Assembly: GCA_937927415.1 (NCBI GenBank)
Contig: CALBDS010000043.1
Location: 180,749 to 244,748, forward strand
DNA: 64,000 nt
Reading direction: 5' to 3'
Source: an uncultured Rhodospirillaceae bacterium
Lineage (GTDB): Bacteria; Pseudomonadota; Alphaproteobacteria; Azospirillales; Azospirillaceae
Translations under genes and position numbers: made by a program
Shown here: positions 51,481-59,754 of the stretch, one piece after another
How positions within the stretch are numbered: position 1 is the first letter of the stretch
Layout of the letters: the number at the start of each line of letters is the position of its first letter
Notes under the pieces: generated by a model
What the model was told of the DNA's origin: nothing
The model's input: only the letters and a program-made list of their open reading frames with translations
Database searches by the model: none

Positions 51481-52134
51481 TCACCGGCCCGTCTGGCTGT
51501 GGGGGGCGGACACCGGTTTCGATTCCGGCGATCCCCGCTCCCGCAGCCAGATGCCCAGCACCACCAGCACCGCCACCGACAGGAATTCGCTCTGCCAGTT
51601 CTGCAGGCTCTCGTACCAGAATTCGGCGTCGGCCAGGGTGTCGGCGACGGTGTGGGGCGGCTGGCCGTGCAGGGCCGCCTCCTCGCTGGCCCGCCGGGTG
51701 CTGCCCAGCAGATGCAGGACGAAGGAGATCAGGAACAGCGCCACCAGCGCAAGGCTGAGGGAATGGGCATAGACCCGCAACAGCACCCCACCCCGCCGCA
51801 CCGGCCCCGGCAGGGCCGCGGCGGGAACCGACGCCCCCTCTTCGTCGTCTTTTCCATCGGGATCGCGGGATTCCGGTGATCCCCGCTGCACCAGAACGGC
51901 GGTCAGCACCACATAGACCGCCATCTGCAGGAACTCACTCTCCCAGTTCTCGAACACCGCCGAGATGAAATGGCCGGTTCCGAGATAGGCGGCGAAGCCA
52001 ATGGGAGGAGCGTGATGAAGCCGCAGTTCCTCCGCCTCCGCCCGCCATCCGAACACCGCCTGCCCGGCGATGGCCCCCAGGAACAGCAGCATCAGGGCTA
52101 TGGTCAGCCCGTTGTCGTGCAGAAAGCGTTTCAT
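51481..52134 (-). CDS. DUF6766-family membrane protein with internal duplication
   Basis: A 217-residue protein with three to four transmembrane helices. Two similar modules are visible: FENWESEFLQMAVYVVL...QRGSPES (about residues 60-95) and LQNWQSEFLSVAVLVVL...RERGSPES (about 170-207). They are separated by a TM segment and an acidic linker. Function unknown. GGGAGG upstream of the ATG at 52134. Convergent with the SDR gene. Confidence 0.75.
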   Translation of the reverse strand: MKRFLHDNGLTIALMLLFLGAIAGQAVFGWRAEAEELRLHHAPPIGFAAYLGTGHFISAVFENWESEFLQMAVYVVLTAVLVQRGSPESRDPDGKDDEEGASVPAAALPGPVRRGGVLLRVYAHSLSLALVALFLISFVLHLLGSTRRASEEAALHGQPPHTVADTLADAEFWYESLQNWQSEFLSVAVLVVLGIWLRERGSPESKPVSAPHSQTGR

Positions 52135-52180
52135 CCCGCATCTCCTCCCTTGGGTCAGGGGGAAACGCCTGGGCACCCCG

Positions 52181-53167
52181 TCAGGTTTCCGCCGGGACCC
52201 CGCCGCCGCGGACCATACCGGCCGCCTGCACCAGCAACTCCGGCCCGGCGCCGGGACGGTGGACATTCTCCGACAACAGCCGCCGCCACGCCCGCGCCCC
52301 CGGAATGCTCTGGAACAGCCCCAGCATGTGGCGGGTGATGGCGTTCAGCGGCACGCCGCGGCGGCACTGCTCCTCCACATACGGCAGCATGGCTTCCACG
52401 ATCCCGTGCCGGGTCGGCGTTTCGCGGTCCTCGCCATAGAAACGCCGGTCGGCGTCGGCCAGGATCCACGGATCCTCATAGGCCGCGCGCCCGATCATCA
52501 CCCCGTCCAGATGCGGCATGTGTTCGGCGGCGGCGTCGAGCGTGCGGATGCCGCCGTTGATGGAAATGTCGAGATCGGGGAACTCGTCCTTCAGCCGGTG
52601 CACCAGCTCATAGCGCAGCGGCGGAACATCGCGGTTTTCCTTGGGGCTGAGGCCCTTCAGCCACGCCTTGCGCGCGTGGACGATGAAGCGGGTGCAGCCC
52701 ACCGCCCGCACCGTGCGGACGAAACCCAGCAGGGTGGGCCATTCCTCCATCGCGTCGATGGCAAGGCGCGTCTTGACGGTGACGGGAACGCGGGTGGCCT
52801 CCTGCATGGCGGCGACGCAGCGGGCGACCAGATCGGGTTCGGCCATCAGGCACGCCCCGAACCGCCCCGACTGCACCCGGTCGCTGGGGCAGCCGACGTT
52901 CAGGTTGATCTCGTCATAGCCCCATTCCTCCCCCACCCGCGCACAGACGGCCAGATCCGCCGACTCCGACCCGCCGAGTTGCAAGGCGACCGGGTGTTCG
53001 GCGTCGTTGAAGCCCAGCAGCCGCTCACGGTCGCCGTGCAGGATCGCCGCCGATGTCACCATCTCGGTATAGAGCAGCGTGCGCCGGGTCAGCAGGCGGT
53101 GGAAGAACCGGCAATGACGGTCAGTCCAGTCCATCATCGGCGCAATGCTGAGGGGGTGCGTGGTCAT
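52181..53167 (-). CDS. dusA: tRNA-dihydrouridine(20/20a) synthase
   Basis: A 328-residue FMN-dependent tRNA modification enzyme. The start IAPMMDWTDRHCRFFHRL, YTEMVTSAAILHGD, the catalytic Cys in NLNVGCPSDRVQSG, the FMN site IHARKAWLKGLSPKENR and DGVMIGRAAYEDPW are intact and specific to DusA. The start at 53167 gives a normal length. Confidence 0.95.
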   Translation of the reverse strand: MTTHPLSIAPMMDWTDRHCRFFHRLLTRRTLLYTEMVTSAAILHGDRERLLGFNDAEHPVALQLGGSESADLAVCARVGEEWGYDEINLNVGCPSDRVQSGRFGACLMAEPDLVARCVAAMQEATRVPVTVKTRLAIDAMEEWPTLLGFVRTVRAVGCTRFIVHARKAWLKGLSPKENRDVPPLRYELVHRLKDEFPDLDISINGGIRTLDAAAEHMPHLDGVMIGRAAYEDPWILADADRRFYGEDRETPTRHGIVEAMLPYVEEQCRRGVPLNAITRHMLGLFQSIPGARAWRRLLSENVHRPGAGPELLVQAAGMVRGGGVPAET

Positions 53168-53252
53168 CAAAGAAGAACGCTTGTCGGTGCGGGAAAGCGT
53201 GGGAGATACGCCGGAGGGACGGGGTTGGCAAGGGGGACGACGCGGGGGGGCC

Positions 53253-53314
53253 GCGAAGGGCCGTCCGGCCCTTCGCACATCCCGGCCAAGGGCCGGGCGG
53301 CCCTTGGATCCCGG
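53253..53314. repeat. Double-hairpin repeat, family B copy 2
   Basis: GCGAAGGGCC / GGCCCTTCGC hairpin (53253-53276) then CCAAGGGCCGGG / GGCCCTTGG with flank GATCCCGGT (53285-53314). The second half is nearly identical to 23198-23229. Confidence 0.7.
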
Positions 53315-53362
53315 TCTATGGGGCAGACCACAGCCGCCCAAGATTGTGGTAAGTTCAAGGGA

Positions 53363-53677
53363 TCAGGGCAAAATCTCCTGCACCACCTCGAACCCTTCGA
53401 ACTGCGGCGGGCCGAGGTAGAGATTGCCCGAGCGCGCCGCCCCGCCGTGGGACCGGCGGAAGGCTTCGGATTTGGTCCAATCCTCGAAATGGGCGCGGGA
53501 TTCCCAAACGGTGTGGGACGCGAACAGGGTGAATTCCTCCGTCCCCGGTCCGCGCAGCAGGTGAAAGGCCACGAAGCCCGGCATCCCCGGCAGGTTGGTC
53601 TGGCGTTCGCGCCAGATGCGTTCAAATTCCTCTTCCGATCCGGGGGCGATGCGGAAACGGTTCATGGCGATGAACAT
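53363..53677 (-). CDS. Antibiotic biosynthesis monooxygenase family, IsdG-like
   Basis: A 104-residue dimeric alpha/beta barrel protein. The N...W...H set of IsdG-type haem-degrading monooxygenases is visible: Asn in IAMNRFRIAPG, Trp in SHTVWESRAHF, and His in SEAFRRSHGG. Whether it degrades haem is not proven. The start is MFIAMNRF at 53677. Confidence 0.82.
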   Translation of the reverse strand: MFIAMNRFRIAPGSEEEFERIWRERQTNLPGMPGFVAFHLLRGPGTEEFTLFASHTVWESRAHFEDWTKSEAFRRSHGGAARSGNLYLGPPQFEGFEVVQEILP

Positions 53678-53699
53678 GGGGCCGGTCTTCCTTCCTTCG

Positions 53700-54146
53700 T
53701 TACATGTCGCCGGTGAGGATATCCTCCACGGCAAAGGGCCATTCGGCGGGAAAGGCGGAGGCGGGCAGCCCGCATTCCAGGGCGGCGTCGCGCACCGCGC
53801 GGGGATAGGCGCGGCGGACCAGCGCCTCCAGATCGGTGCGCAGGATGGGGCTGTCGTCCAGAATGTCGCCGATGCCGTCGCGGCCCTGGGCGATGGCCTG
53901 CCGCCACGCCGCCGACCGGCCGTCGGGACGGAACCGCCATTTCAGCATCACCAGCATCACCGCCGCCAGATGCCGCAGCAACTCCCGCCGTTCCGACGCT
54001 ACCAGCGCCTCCAACTCGCGGGCGATGCGGGGGGCATCCACCGCCTGCACATGGCCCGAGCGCAGCAACCCGGCCTGCCGCGCCAGCCACGCGGCGCGGT
54101 CGTCGGTGTCGTCGGGGAAATAGGGGATGGTGGGGGGATGGGGCAT
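53700..54146 (-). CDS. DUF29 family protein
   Basis: A 148-residue protein with the DUF29 layout: DTDDRAAWLARQAGLLRSGH, IARELEALVASERRELLRHLAAVMLVMLKW, ILDDSPILRTDLE, then YPRAVRDAALECG. The function is unknown. The gene is close to the IsdG-like gene (22 bp) and probably cotranscribed. Confidence 0.88.
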   Translation of the reverse strand: MPHPPTIPYFPDDTDDRAAWLARQAGLLRSGHVQAVDAPRIARELEALVASERRELLRHLAAVMLVMLKWRFRPDGRSAAWRQAIAQGRDGIGDILDDSPILRTDLEALVRRAYPRAVRDAALECGLPASAFPAEWPFAVEDILTGDM

Positions 54147-54217
54147 GGCGAAACATTAGCAGAGGCAACCCACCCGGACCATGACCTGATCCTCCCATCC
54201 CCTTCTTTGTCCGACGG

Positions 54218-55906
54218 TCACTGTTCTCCCGGCCGCGACTTGCGGATGGAGCGGCTGAGCAGGATCACCGGCACGATGCCCACCGCCACGATCGCCAGCG
54301 AGGCCGAGGCCGCTTCCGCCAGCCGCTCGTCGGAGGCCATCTGGTACGCCCGCACCGCCAGCGTGTCGAAATTGAACGGGCGCACGATCATGGTGGCCGG
54401 CAACTCCTTCATCACGTCCACGAACACCAGCAGCGCGGCGGTCAGCAGGCTGCCGGTCATGATGGGAGCGTGGACGCGCAGCAGGGTGCGGCCCGGCGTG
54501 CTGCCCAGCACGCGGGCGGCGTGGTCCATGTTGGGACGGATCTTGCCCAGGCTGGCTTCGATGGTGTTGAACGACACCGCCAGGAACCGGACCATATAGG
54601 CGAACAGCACCGCCGCGATGGTCCCGCTGAGCAAAAGCCCGCTGGACACGCCGAAGGTCGCGCGCAGGAAATGGTCGAGCGCGTTGTCAGCCTGGGCGAA
54701 GGGGATCAGCACCCCCACCGCGATCACCGATCCCGGTATGGCATAGCCCATGGACGCGACCCGCACCGCGCTTTTCAGCAGCGGCGTCGGCCGCAGCCGC
54801 TGACCATAGGCCAGCAGCACCGCCAGCGTCACCGCCATCAGCGAGGCGATGGCCGACAGGGTGAAGCTGTTGCGCGCGATGTCGATGAAGGTGCGGCCCA
54901 GCCGCTCGTCGCCGGTGCGCAGCGCCATTTCCAGCAGGATGCCCCCCGGCACCACGAACCCCAGCAGCAGCGGCAGAAGGCAGGCGGTCAGGGCGGCGGC
55001 CGCCTTCCACCCCGTCAGCGGCTGGGCCGGCAGGCGGCGGTAACGGGTGGTGGTGTGGTGGAACTTCGCCTGCCGCCGCGACCAGCGTTCCATCAGGATC
55101 AGCACCAGCACGAACAGCATCAGCACCGCCGCCAACTGGGCGGCGGCGGTCGGTTCGCCCATGGCGAACCATGTGCGGTAGATGCCGGTGGTGAAGGTGT
55201 TGACGGCGAAATACTGCACGGTGCCGAAATCGGCCAGCACCTCCATCAGCACCAGCGCCAGCCCGGCGACGATGCCGGGCCGGGCCAGCGGCAGCGCCAC
55301 GGTGAAGAAGCTGCGCCACGGCCCGCGGCCGAGCGTGCGGCTGACCTCCAGCACGCACACCGACTGTTCCAGGAACGCGGCGCGCGACAGCAGATAGACA
55401 TAGGGGTAGAGCACCAGCGTCAGCATGGCCGCCGCCCCTTCCACCGTGCGGATGTCGGGAAACCAGTAATCCCGCCGCGTCCAGTGGAACAGGGTGCGCA
55501 GGCCCGTCTGAATCGGGCCGACGAACTGCAAAAGGTCGGTGTAGGTGTAGGCCATCACATAGGCCGGCACCGCCATGGGCAGCAGCAGCGCCCATTCCAG
55601 CACCCGGCTGCCGGGAAAGCGGCACATGGTCACCAGCCATGCGGTGCCGACCCCGATGACCGCGGTTCCGGCCCCGACCATCACCACCAGCCGCACGGTG
55701 TTGCCCAGATACTCCCACAGCACGGTCTGGACCAGATGGTCCCACACCCCGTTCGTGGGCATGAACACCCGGCTGGCCACCACCATCACCGGCAGCGCCA
55801 CCAGGGCCGCGATCACCAGCGTCGCCAGGGTCCAGCCGCTGAGGAACGACCGCCGCGTCAGGGCCGGCGGGGCGGAGGGGGATTCGTCAAAGGTCTGGCT
55901 GGTCAC
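54218..55906 (-). CDS. Fe(3+) ABC transporter permease (FbpB/AfuB-like)
   Basis: A 562-residue fused permease with two BPD-transport repeats and about 12 transmembrane helices. The EAA loops are visible as SRTLGRGPWRSFFTVALPLARPGIVAG (first half) and ARVLGSTPGRTLLRVHAPIMTG (second half). Such permeases import ferric iron delivered by a periplasmic FbpA protein. No ATPase gene is adjacent. A Fur-like box lies 65 bp upstream. The probable binding protein is 5.4 kb away at 61325. Confidence 0.92.
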   Translation of the reverse strand: MTSQTFDESPSAPPALTRRSFLSGWTLATLVIAALVALPVMVVASRVFMPTNGVWDHLVQTVLWEYLGNTVRLVVMVGAGTAVIGVGTAWLVTMCRFPGSRVLEWALLLPMAVPAYVMAYTYTDLLQFVGPIQTGLRTLFHWTRRDYWFPDIRTVEGAAAMLTLVLYPYVYLLSRAAFLEQSVCVLEVSRTLGRGPWRSFFTVALPLARPGIVAGLALVLMEVLADFGTVQYFAVNTFTTGIYRTWFAMGEPTAAAQLAAVLMLFVLVLILMERWSRRQAKFHHTTTRYRRLPAQPLTGWKAAAALTACLLPLLLGFVVPGGILLEMALRTGDERLGRTFIDIARNSFTLSAIASLMAVTLAVLLAYGQRLRPTPLLKSAVRVASMGYAIPGSVIAVGVLIPFAQADNALDHFLRATFGVSSGLLLSGTIAAVLFAYMVRFLAVSFNTIEASLGKIRPNMDHAARVLGSTPGRTLLRVHAPIMTGSLLTAALLVFVDVMKELPATMIVRPFNFDTLAVRAYQMASDERLAEAASASLAIVAVGIVPVILLSRSIRKSRPGEQ

Positions 55907-55970
55907 GGGCGGGCCGGGAGCGTGGTGGTGGAAAGCCCGTATTGTTCCATGGGGGAACGGCTAAAGGCAA

Positions 55971-55985
55971 TGATAATGACTTGCA
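55971..55985 (-). promoter_or_regulatory. Candidate Fur box upstream of the iron permease gene
   Basis: TGATAATGACTTGCA matches 12 of 15 positions of the TGATAATnATTATCA core. It lies 65 bp upstream of the permease start. The rest of the 55907-56260 spacer is repeat A copy 3. Confidence 0.55.
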
Positions 55986-56025
55986 GATTTGGACGGTGAA
56001 CTCAGATCAACAAACCGGGGCATTT

Positions 56026-56212
56026 CCCCTCTCCCCACCGGGGAGAGGGCAGGGTGAGGGCCGATTTTCGCGCCGGAGGCCCGAAAATTGAGCCGTCAGG
56101 CTCTCGAAACATGAGATTTGGTGTTGCTTCGCAACGGATTTCGGGCCTTCGGCGCGAAATCCGGCCCTCACCCCCGCGCTTTCGCGCGCCCTCTCCCCGG
56201 CGGGGAGAGGGG
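56026..56212. repeat. Multi-hairpin dispersed repeat, family A copy 3 (inverted)
   Basis: Same segments as copies 1 and 2 in the opposite order: CCCCTCTCCCC arm, hairpin around GATTTTCGCGC and GCCCGAAAATTG, GAGCCGTCAGGCTC, GTTGCTTCGCAAC hairpin, hairpin around GGATTTCGGGCC and GCGCGAAATCC, then CCCTCACCCCC and a right arm. It also has an extra CGCGCTTTCGCGCG hairpin. It sits exactly at the border between the iron permease and the AraC-amine dehydrogenase block. Confidence 0.85.
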
Positions 56213-56260
56213 AAATGAACCTGAATGCGTTGCTCTGACGTGGCGATTTGGGCGGTCGGG

Positions 56261-57235
56261 TCAGTCGCACGTGACGGGGCGGCGGCTTTTTGCCCGGCCC
56301 GGCCCATCGTCATCAGCCGGCACCCGGCGCGCCGTCTGGGAGGGGGATTCGCCGTACTGCTCGGCGTAATAGGCGGAGAACCGCCCCAGGTGCCAGAACC
56401 CCCATTTCATGGCGACCTCCGACACCGTAGCGCCGCCCCCCTGCGAGGCGATCAGGTCCCGCCGCGCCCCGTCCAGCCGCTGCTGGCGCAGCCATGATCC
56501 GGGGCCGATGCCGACCGTGTTCATGAACGCCTGCCGCAACGCCGCCGCCGACACCCCCAGCCGCAGCGCCAGTTCGCTGATGGTGTGCGGTTCCTCGCTT
56601 TCGGTGGACACCAGTTCGCGGGCGCGCTGGAACAGACGGAAATCGGCGCCGGACCGCAGCCGCAGCGCCCGCCCGCCGGACAGGATCCGTTCGAACAGAT
56701 AGGCCAGCTTGTCGGTCATCAGGTCGGCCAGAAGCTGCGACTGTTCCGGCACCGCCGTCAATTCGCCCGCCATGCCGCTGACCAGCAGCGACAGGAACCA
56801 TGTGCCCGCCACATCGGCGGCGGAAAAGCCGGGGGCGATGTGGGCCGGCACCGGCCGGCGCACCTCGGGCGGCAGGCGTTCCTTGTCCACCGTCACGATC
56901 AGCATGTCGCTGTCGGCGGGCAGAGAGACATGCATCTCCTCCCCCCCGTGCAGCATGACGATGTGCCCGTTGGGAATCCGCGTCGCGTTGATCCGCCCGT
57001 CGTCGATGGTGGTCAGCGGCTGGACGAACACCATCCGCCCCAACGGCGCCACCACCCGCTGTTCGATGGCGACGTTGATCCATTCCCGCGCGATCGTCAC
57101 GCCGGGCAGGTCGAGCGTATCGACCGATCCGTCGTAGCTGCCCGGTTTCAACTGCACGTAGCGTTGCATCCAGTGGTGCAGGCCCCATTCCTGCTCGCTG
57201 GCGTCCGCAAAGCGCCGCCGGTGCAATTCCATCAT
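56261..57235 (-). CDS. AraC-family transcriptional regulator
   Basis: A 324-residue regulator. The C-terminal double HTH (about 220-305) has TISELALRLGVSAAALRQAF and TVSEVAMKWGFWHLGRFSAYYAEQYGESPSQTAR as its helices (key WGFWHLGRFSAYY). The N-terminal 200 residues form an AraC-binding-like/EutR-type ligand-binding domain (TRIPNGHIVMLHGGEEMHVS). Divergent from aauB with a 165-bp shared promoter region, so it is the likely activator of the amine dehydrogenase operon, responding to an amine. Confidence 0.9.
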   Translation of the reverse strand: MMELHRRRFADASEQEWGLHHWMQRYVQLKPGSYDGSVDTLDLPGVTIAREWINVAIEQRVVAPLGRMVFVQPLTTIDDGRINATRIPNGHIVMLHGGEEMHVSLPADSDMLIVTVDKERLPPEVRRPVPAHIAPGFSAADVAGTWFLSLLVSGMAGELTAVPEQSQLLADLMTDKLAYLFERILSGGRALRLRSGADFRLFQRARELVSTESEEPHTISELALRLGVSAAALRQAFMNTVGIGPGSWLRQQRLDGARRDLIASQGGGATVSEVAMKWGFWHLGRFSAYYAEQYGESPSQTARRVPADDDGPGRAKSRRPVTCD

Positions 57236-57287
57236 CCACCCTGGTTCTTTGTTTCCGGCCTCGGAATTAAAGCGTCAGCCTAAATCA

Positions 57288-57309
57288 TAGTCAATCCCAT
57301 CAATGACTA
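57288..57309. promoter_or_regulatory. Candidate regulator site in the AraC-aauB intergenic region
   Basis: TAGTCA-N10-TGACTA, a perfect inverted repeat (57288-57293 and 57304-57309). TCAATg also recurs at 57291, 57300 and 57318. It lies between the divergent AraC and aauB genes. Confidence 0.45.
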
Positions 57310-57400
57310 ATTTTTAATCAATGCTGCATCGCAAAACTGGATAGCTGGCCCCTGGGGCTTTCCCTATCGTCCTTTCCGGTCACACTGTGGAGGTACCATC

Positions 57401-58552
57401 GTGGTCCAGTTCGAACGGCTCGCTCTTTGTGCGGTGATGATTTTCGCCGCGGTGCCGGCCCTGGCGCAGCAGGCGCCGACACCCTTCAAGCCTGAACAGC
57501 TCAGCGTCAAAGGGGCGATCGACCCCGGCCCCAACCTTTTGATTCATCAGCAGGAATGGAAGGGCGCCGGCTCGACGGCCGTGTTCTCCAAGGACGATCT
57601 GTCCTTCAAGGGCCTGATGACGGCGGGGAACATGGCGCAGATGCTGGTGGGGGTGGACGGCAAGACCGCCTATACCCAGTCCACCTTCATGAAGCGCATC
57701 ACCTACGGCGATCTGGAACATGTGCTCCAGATCTTCGACATCGCCACCCTGAGCCCGGTCAAGGAGGTGATCCTGCCGCCCAAGGCCGCCATGTCGCTGG
57801 GCTATGCCGCTCTGCTCCAGCAGAGTGCGGACGGCAAGTTCGTCTATGTCCAGAACGGCACGCCGGCGTCGTCGGTGACCGTGGTGGACGTCACCAAGGC
57901 CGCGGTGACGCAGGAAATCCCAACCCCCGGTTGCTGGGGCATCTACCCCTCGTCCAAGGGGTATAAGTTCACCAGCCTGTGCGGTACCGGCACGGTCACC
58001 ACCTTCAACCTGACGCCCGCCGGCACGCTGGCCGACTCGGCGCAGAGCGCCAAGGTGTTCGATCCGGACAAGGATCCGCTGTACATCACCTCGGCCACCG
58101 CCGGCGACGACCGGCTGTTCCCGTCCTACAACGGTTCGATCCTGCGGATCTCCGACGCCGACAAGGCCGCCAAGCTGGTGGAATCGGTGAAGATCAACGA
58201 AGGGATCGAGGGCAATTGGGCGCCCGGCGGCTATGCCCCCATGGGCTACAGCGAAAAGACCGGCGTTGTCTTCGTCGGCATGCACGCCGACGCCAAGAAC
58301 GGCAGCCACAAGAACGCGGCCGAGGAAATCTGGGCCTATGATCTGAAGGCCAAGAAGCTGCTGTCGCGCACGCCGGTCGAGCACATCATGACCATCACGG
58401 TCACCAACGACGACGTGCCGGTGGTGTTCGGCCTGACCGAAGACCCCAAGGTCATCCGCTTCACCGCCGACCCCAAGGCCGGTTTCGCCCTGAACAAGAC
58501 CGGCGAGGCCAAGCTGACCGGCTATCCCTATGTGGCCGCGGTGACGCCATGA
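57401..58552 (+). CDS. aauB: Amine dehydrogenase large (heavy) subunit, aromatic amine dehydrogenase type
   Basis: A 383-residue periplasmic beta-propeller subunit, of the MauB/AauB family. It has a signal peptide (residues 1-22, AVPALAQQ). The repeated propeller segments are visible: YTQSTFMKRITYGDLEHVLQIFDIATL in outline, FVYVQNGTPASSVTVVDV, PTPGCWGIYPS, and the C-terminal KLTGYPYVAAVTP. It supports the TTQ-bearing small subunit encoded at 59755. GTG start with TGGAGG upstream. Its stop overlaps the mauE start (ATGA). Absence of amicyanin, mauF and mauG genes favours the aromatic amine dehydrogenase family over methylamine dehydrogenase. Confidence 0.88.
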   Translation: MVQFERLALCAVMIFAAVPALAQQAPTPFKPEQLSVKGAIDPGPNLLIHQQEWKGAGSTAVFSKDDLSFKGLMTAGNMAQMLVGVDGKTAYTQSTFMKRITYGDLEHVLQIFDIATLSPVKEVILPPKAAMSLGYAALLQQSADGKFVYVQNGTPASSVTVVDVTKAAVTQEIPTPGCWGIYPSSKGYKFTSLCGTGTVTTFNLTPAGTLADSAQSAKVFDPDKDPLYITSATAGDDRLFPSYNGSILRISDADKAAKLVESVKINEGIEGNWAPGGYAPMGYSEKTGVVFVGMHADAKNGSHKNAAEEIWAYDLKAKKLLSRTPVEHIMTITVTNDDVPVVFGLTEDPKVIRFTADPKAGFALNKTGEAKLTGYPYVAAVTP

Positions 58553-59082
58553 CCGGGGGCGCGTGGGGCGCTCTCGCCTCGGGCACGGCGGTGGTGTTTA
58601 CGACGCTGCTGTTCGCCCGCGCGGCCATGCATAAGCTGTGGGACTTCACCGCCTTCACCGGCTATGTCGCCGATTACCAGTTGATGCCGGAATCCTGGTC
58701 CCGCGTGGCCGGCGGCGTGGTGCTGGGGGCGGAGATGCTGGCCGTGGCCGCCCTGGTGGTGCCGGGCGGGCAGGCGGTGGGGGTCGCCCTGGCCATGGCG
58801 CTGCTGCTGGGATACGCCGCCGCCATGGGCATCAACCTGCGCCGGGGCCGCGACCGCATCGAATGCGGGTGCGGCGGTGCGGTCCAGCCGCTGAACCGCG
58901 CGCTGATCCTGCGCAACCTGGGCCTGTCGGCGCTGGCCGCCATCGGTTTCATCGGGTCGGATTTCGGCCTGCTGGCACCGGAAGCCGTCGCGGCGCTGAT
59001 GTCCGGCGTCACCTTGTGGATCGGCTATGTGCTGGTCGATCAGATCCTCGCCAACGGCGCTTACCTTCGCCGCCGCGCCTGA
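58549..59082 (+). CDS. mauE: MauE-family membrane protein
   Basis: A 177-residue protein with four transmembrane helices, needed for assembly of the TTQ dehydrogenase small subunit. Conserved features: LLFARAAMHKLWDFTAFTGYVADYQLMPE, GAEMLAVAAL and the ECGCGG motif, which may take part in thiol chemistry with MauD. ATGA overlap with aauB. Confidence 0.9.
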   Translation: MTGGAWGALASGTAVVFTTLLFARAAMHKLWDFTAFTGYVADYQLMPESWSRVAGGVVLGAEMLAVAALVVPGGQAVGVALAMALLLGYAAAMGINLRRGRDRIECGCGGAVQPLNRALILRNLGLSALAAIGFIGSDFGLLAPEAVAALMSGVTLWIGYVLVDQILANGAYLRRRA

Positions 59083-59109
59083 GGCGCCGGTGACCGTGGA
59101 GACAAGACA

Positions 59110-59718
59110 ATGGAAACCGTGAACGTGTTGACCTTTGCCGTTGGGATGCTGTGGCTGGTGGTCATCGCCCTGATCGTGGCGCTGTTCGCGCTGGCCCGTC
59201 AGGTGGGCGTGCTGTTCGAGCGCATTTCGCCCATGGGCGCGCTCATCAACGACTCCGGGCCGAAGGTCGGGGATGTGACGCCGCAGTTCTCCCTGCCCAG
59301 CCTGACCGGGGGCGAGGTCGCCATCGGTCCGCGTGCGGGCCGTGCAACGCTGGTGTTCTTCGTGTCGCCCACCTGCCCGGTGTGCAAGAAGCTGCTGCCG
59401 GTCCTGCGCTCGGTCCGTCAGGCGGAATCCAAGTGGCTGGATGTGGTTCTGGCCAGCGACGGCGAGCGGGAAAAGCACGAGCGTTTCATCGAAACCGCCA
59501 ACCTGTCCGCTTTCCCCTATGTGGTGTCCACCGAACTGGGGCTGGCCTACCGGGTGTCGCGGCTGCCGTTCGCCGTCCTGCTGGACAGCAACGGGGTGGT
59601 CCGCTCCAAGGGCCTCATCAACTCCCGCGAACAGTTGGAAAGCCTGTTCAACGCCCATGAGATGGGCGTGGGGTCGATCCAGAGCTTCCTGGACGATCCG
59701 GCCCAGATCCGCACCTGA
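59110..59718 (+). CDS. mauD: MauD, thioredoxin-like disulfide protein for amine dehydrogenase maturation
   Basis: A 202-residue periplasmic thioredoxin-fold protein with an N-terminal membrane anchor (residues 8-30). The active site is CPVC (SPTCPVCKKLLPVL) and the cis-Pro segment VSRLPFAVLLD. MauD is required for the many disulfides of the small subunit; here the small subunit has 12 Cys. Confidence 0.92.
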   Translation: METVNVLTFAVGMLWLVVIALIVALFALARQVGVLFERISPMGALINDSGPKVGDVTPQFSLPSLTGGEVAIGPRAGRATLVFFVSPTCPVCKKLLPVLRSVRQAESKWLDVVLASDGEREKHERFIETANLSAFPYVVSTELGLAYRVSRLPFAVLLDSNGVVRSKGLINSREQLESLFNAHEMGVGSIQSFLDDPAQIRT

Positions 59719-59754
59719 CGCTGTTCCGACCCGTCTCAAGGAGAAACCGACGTG

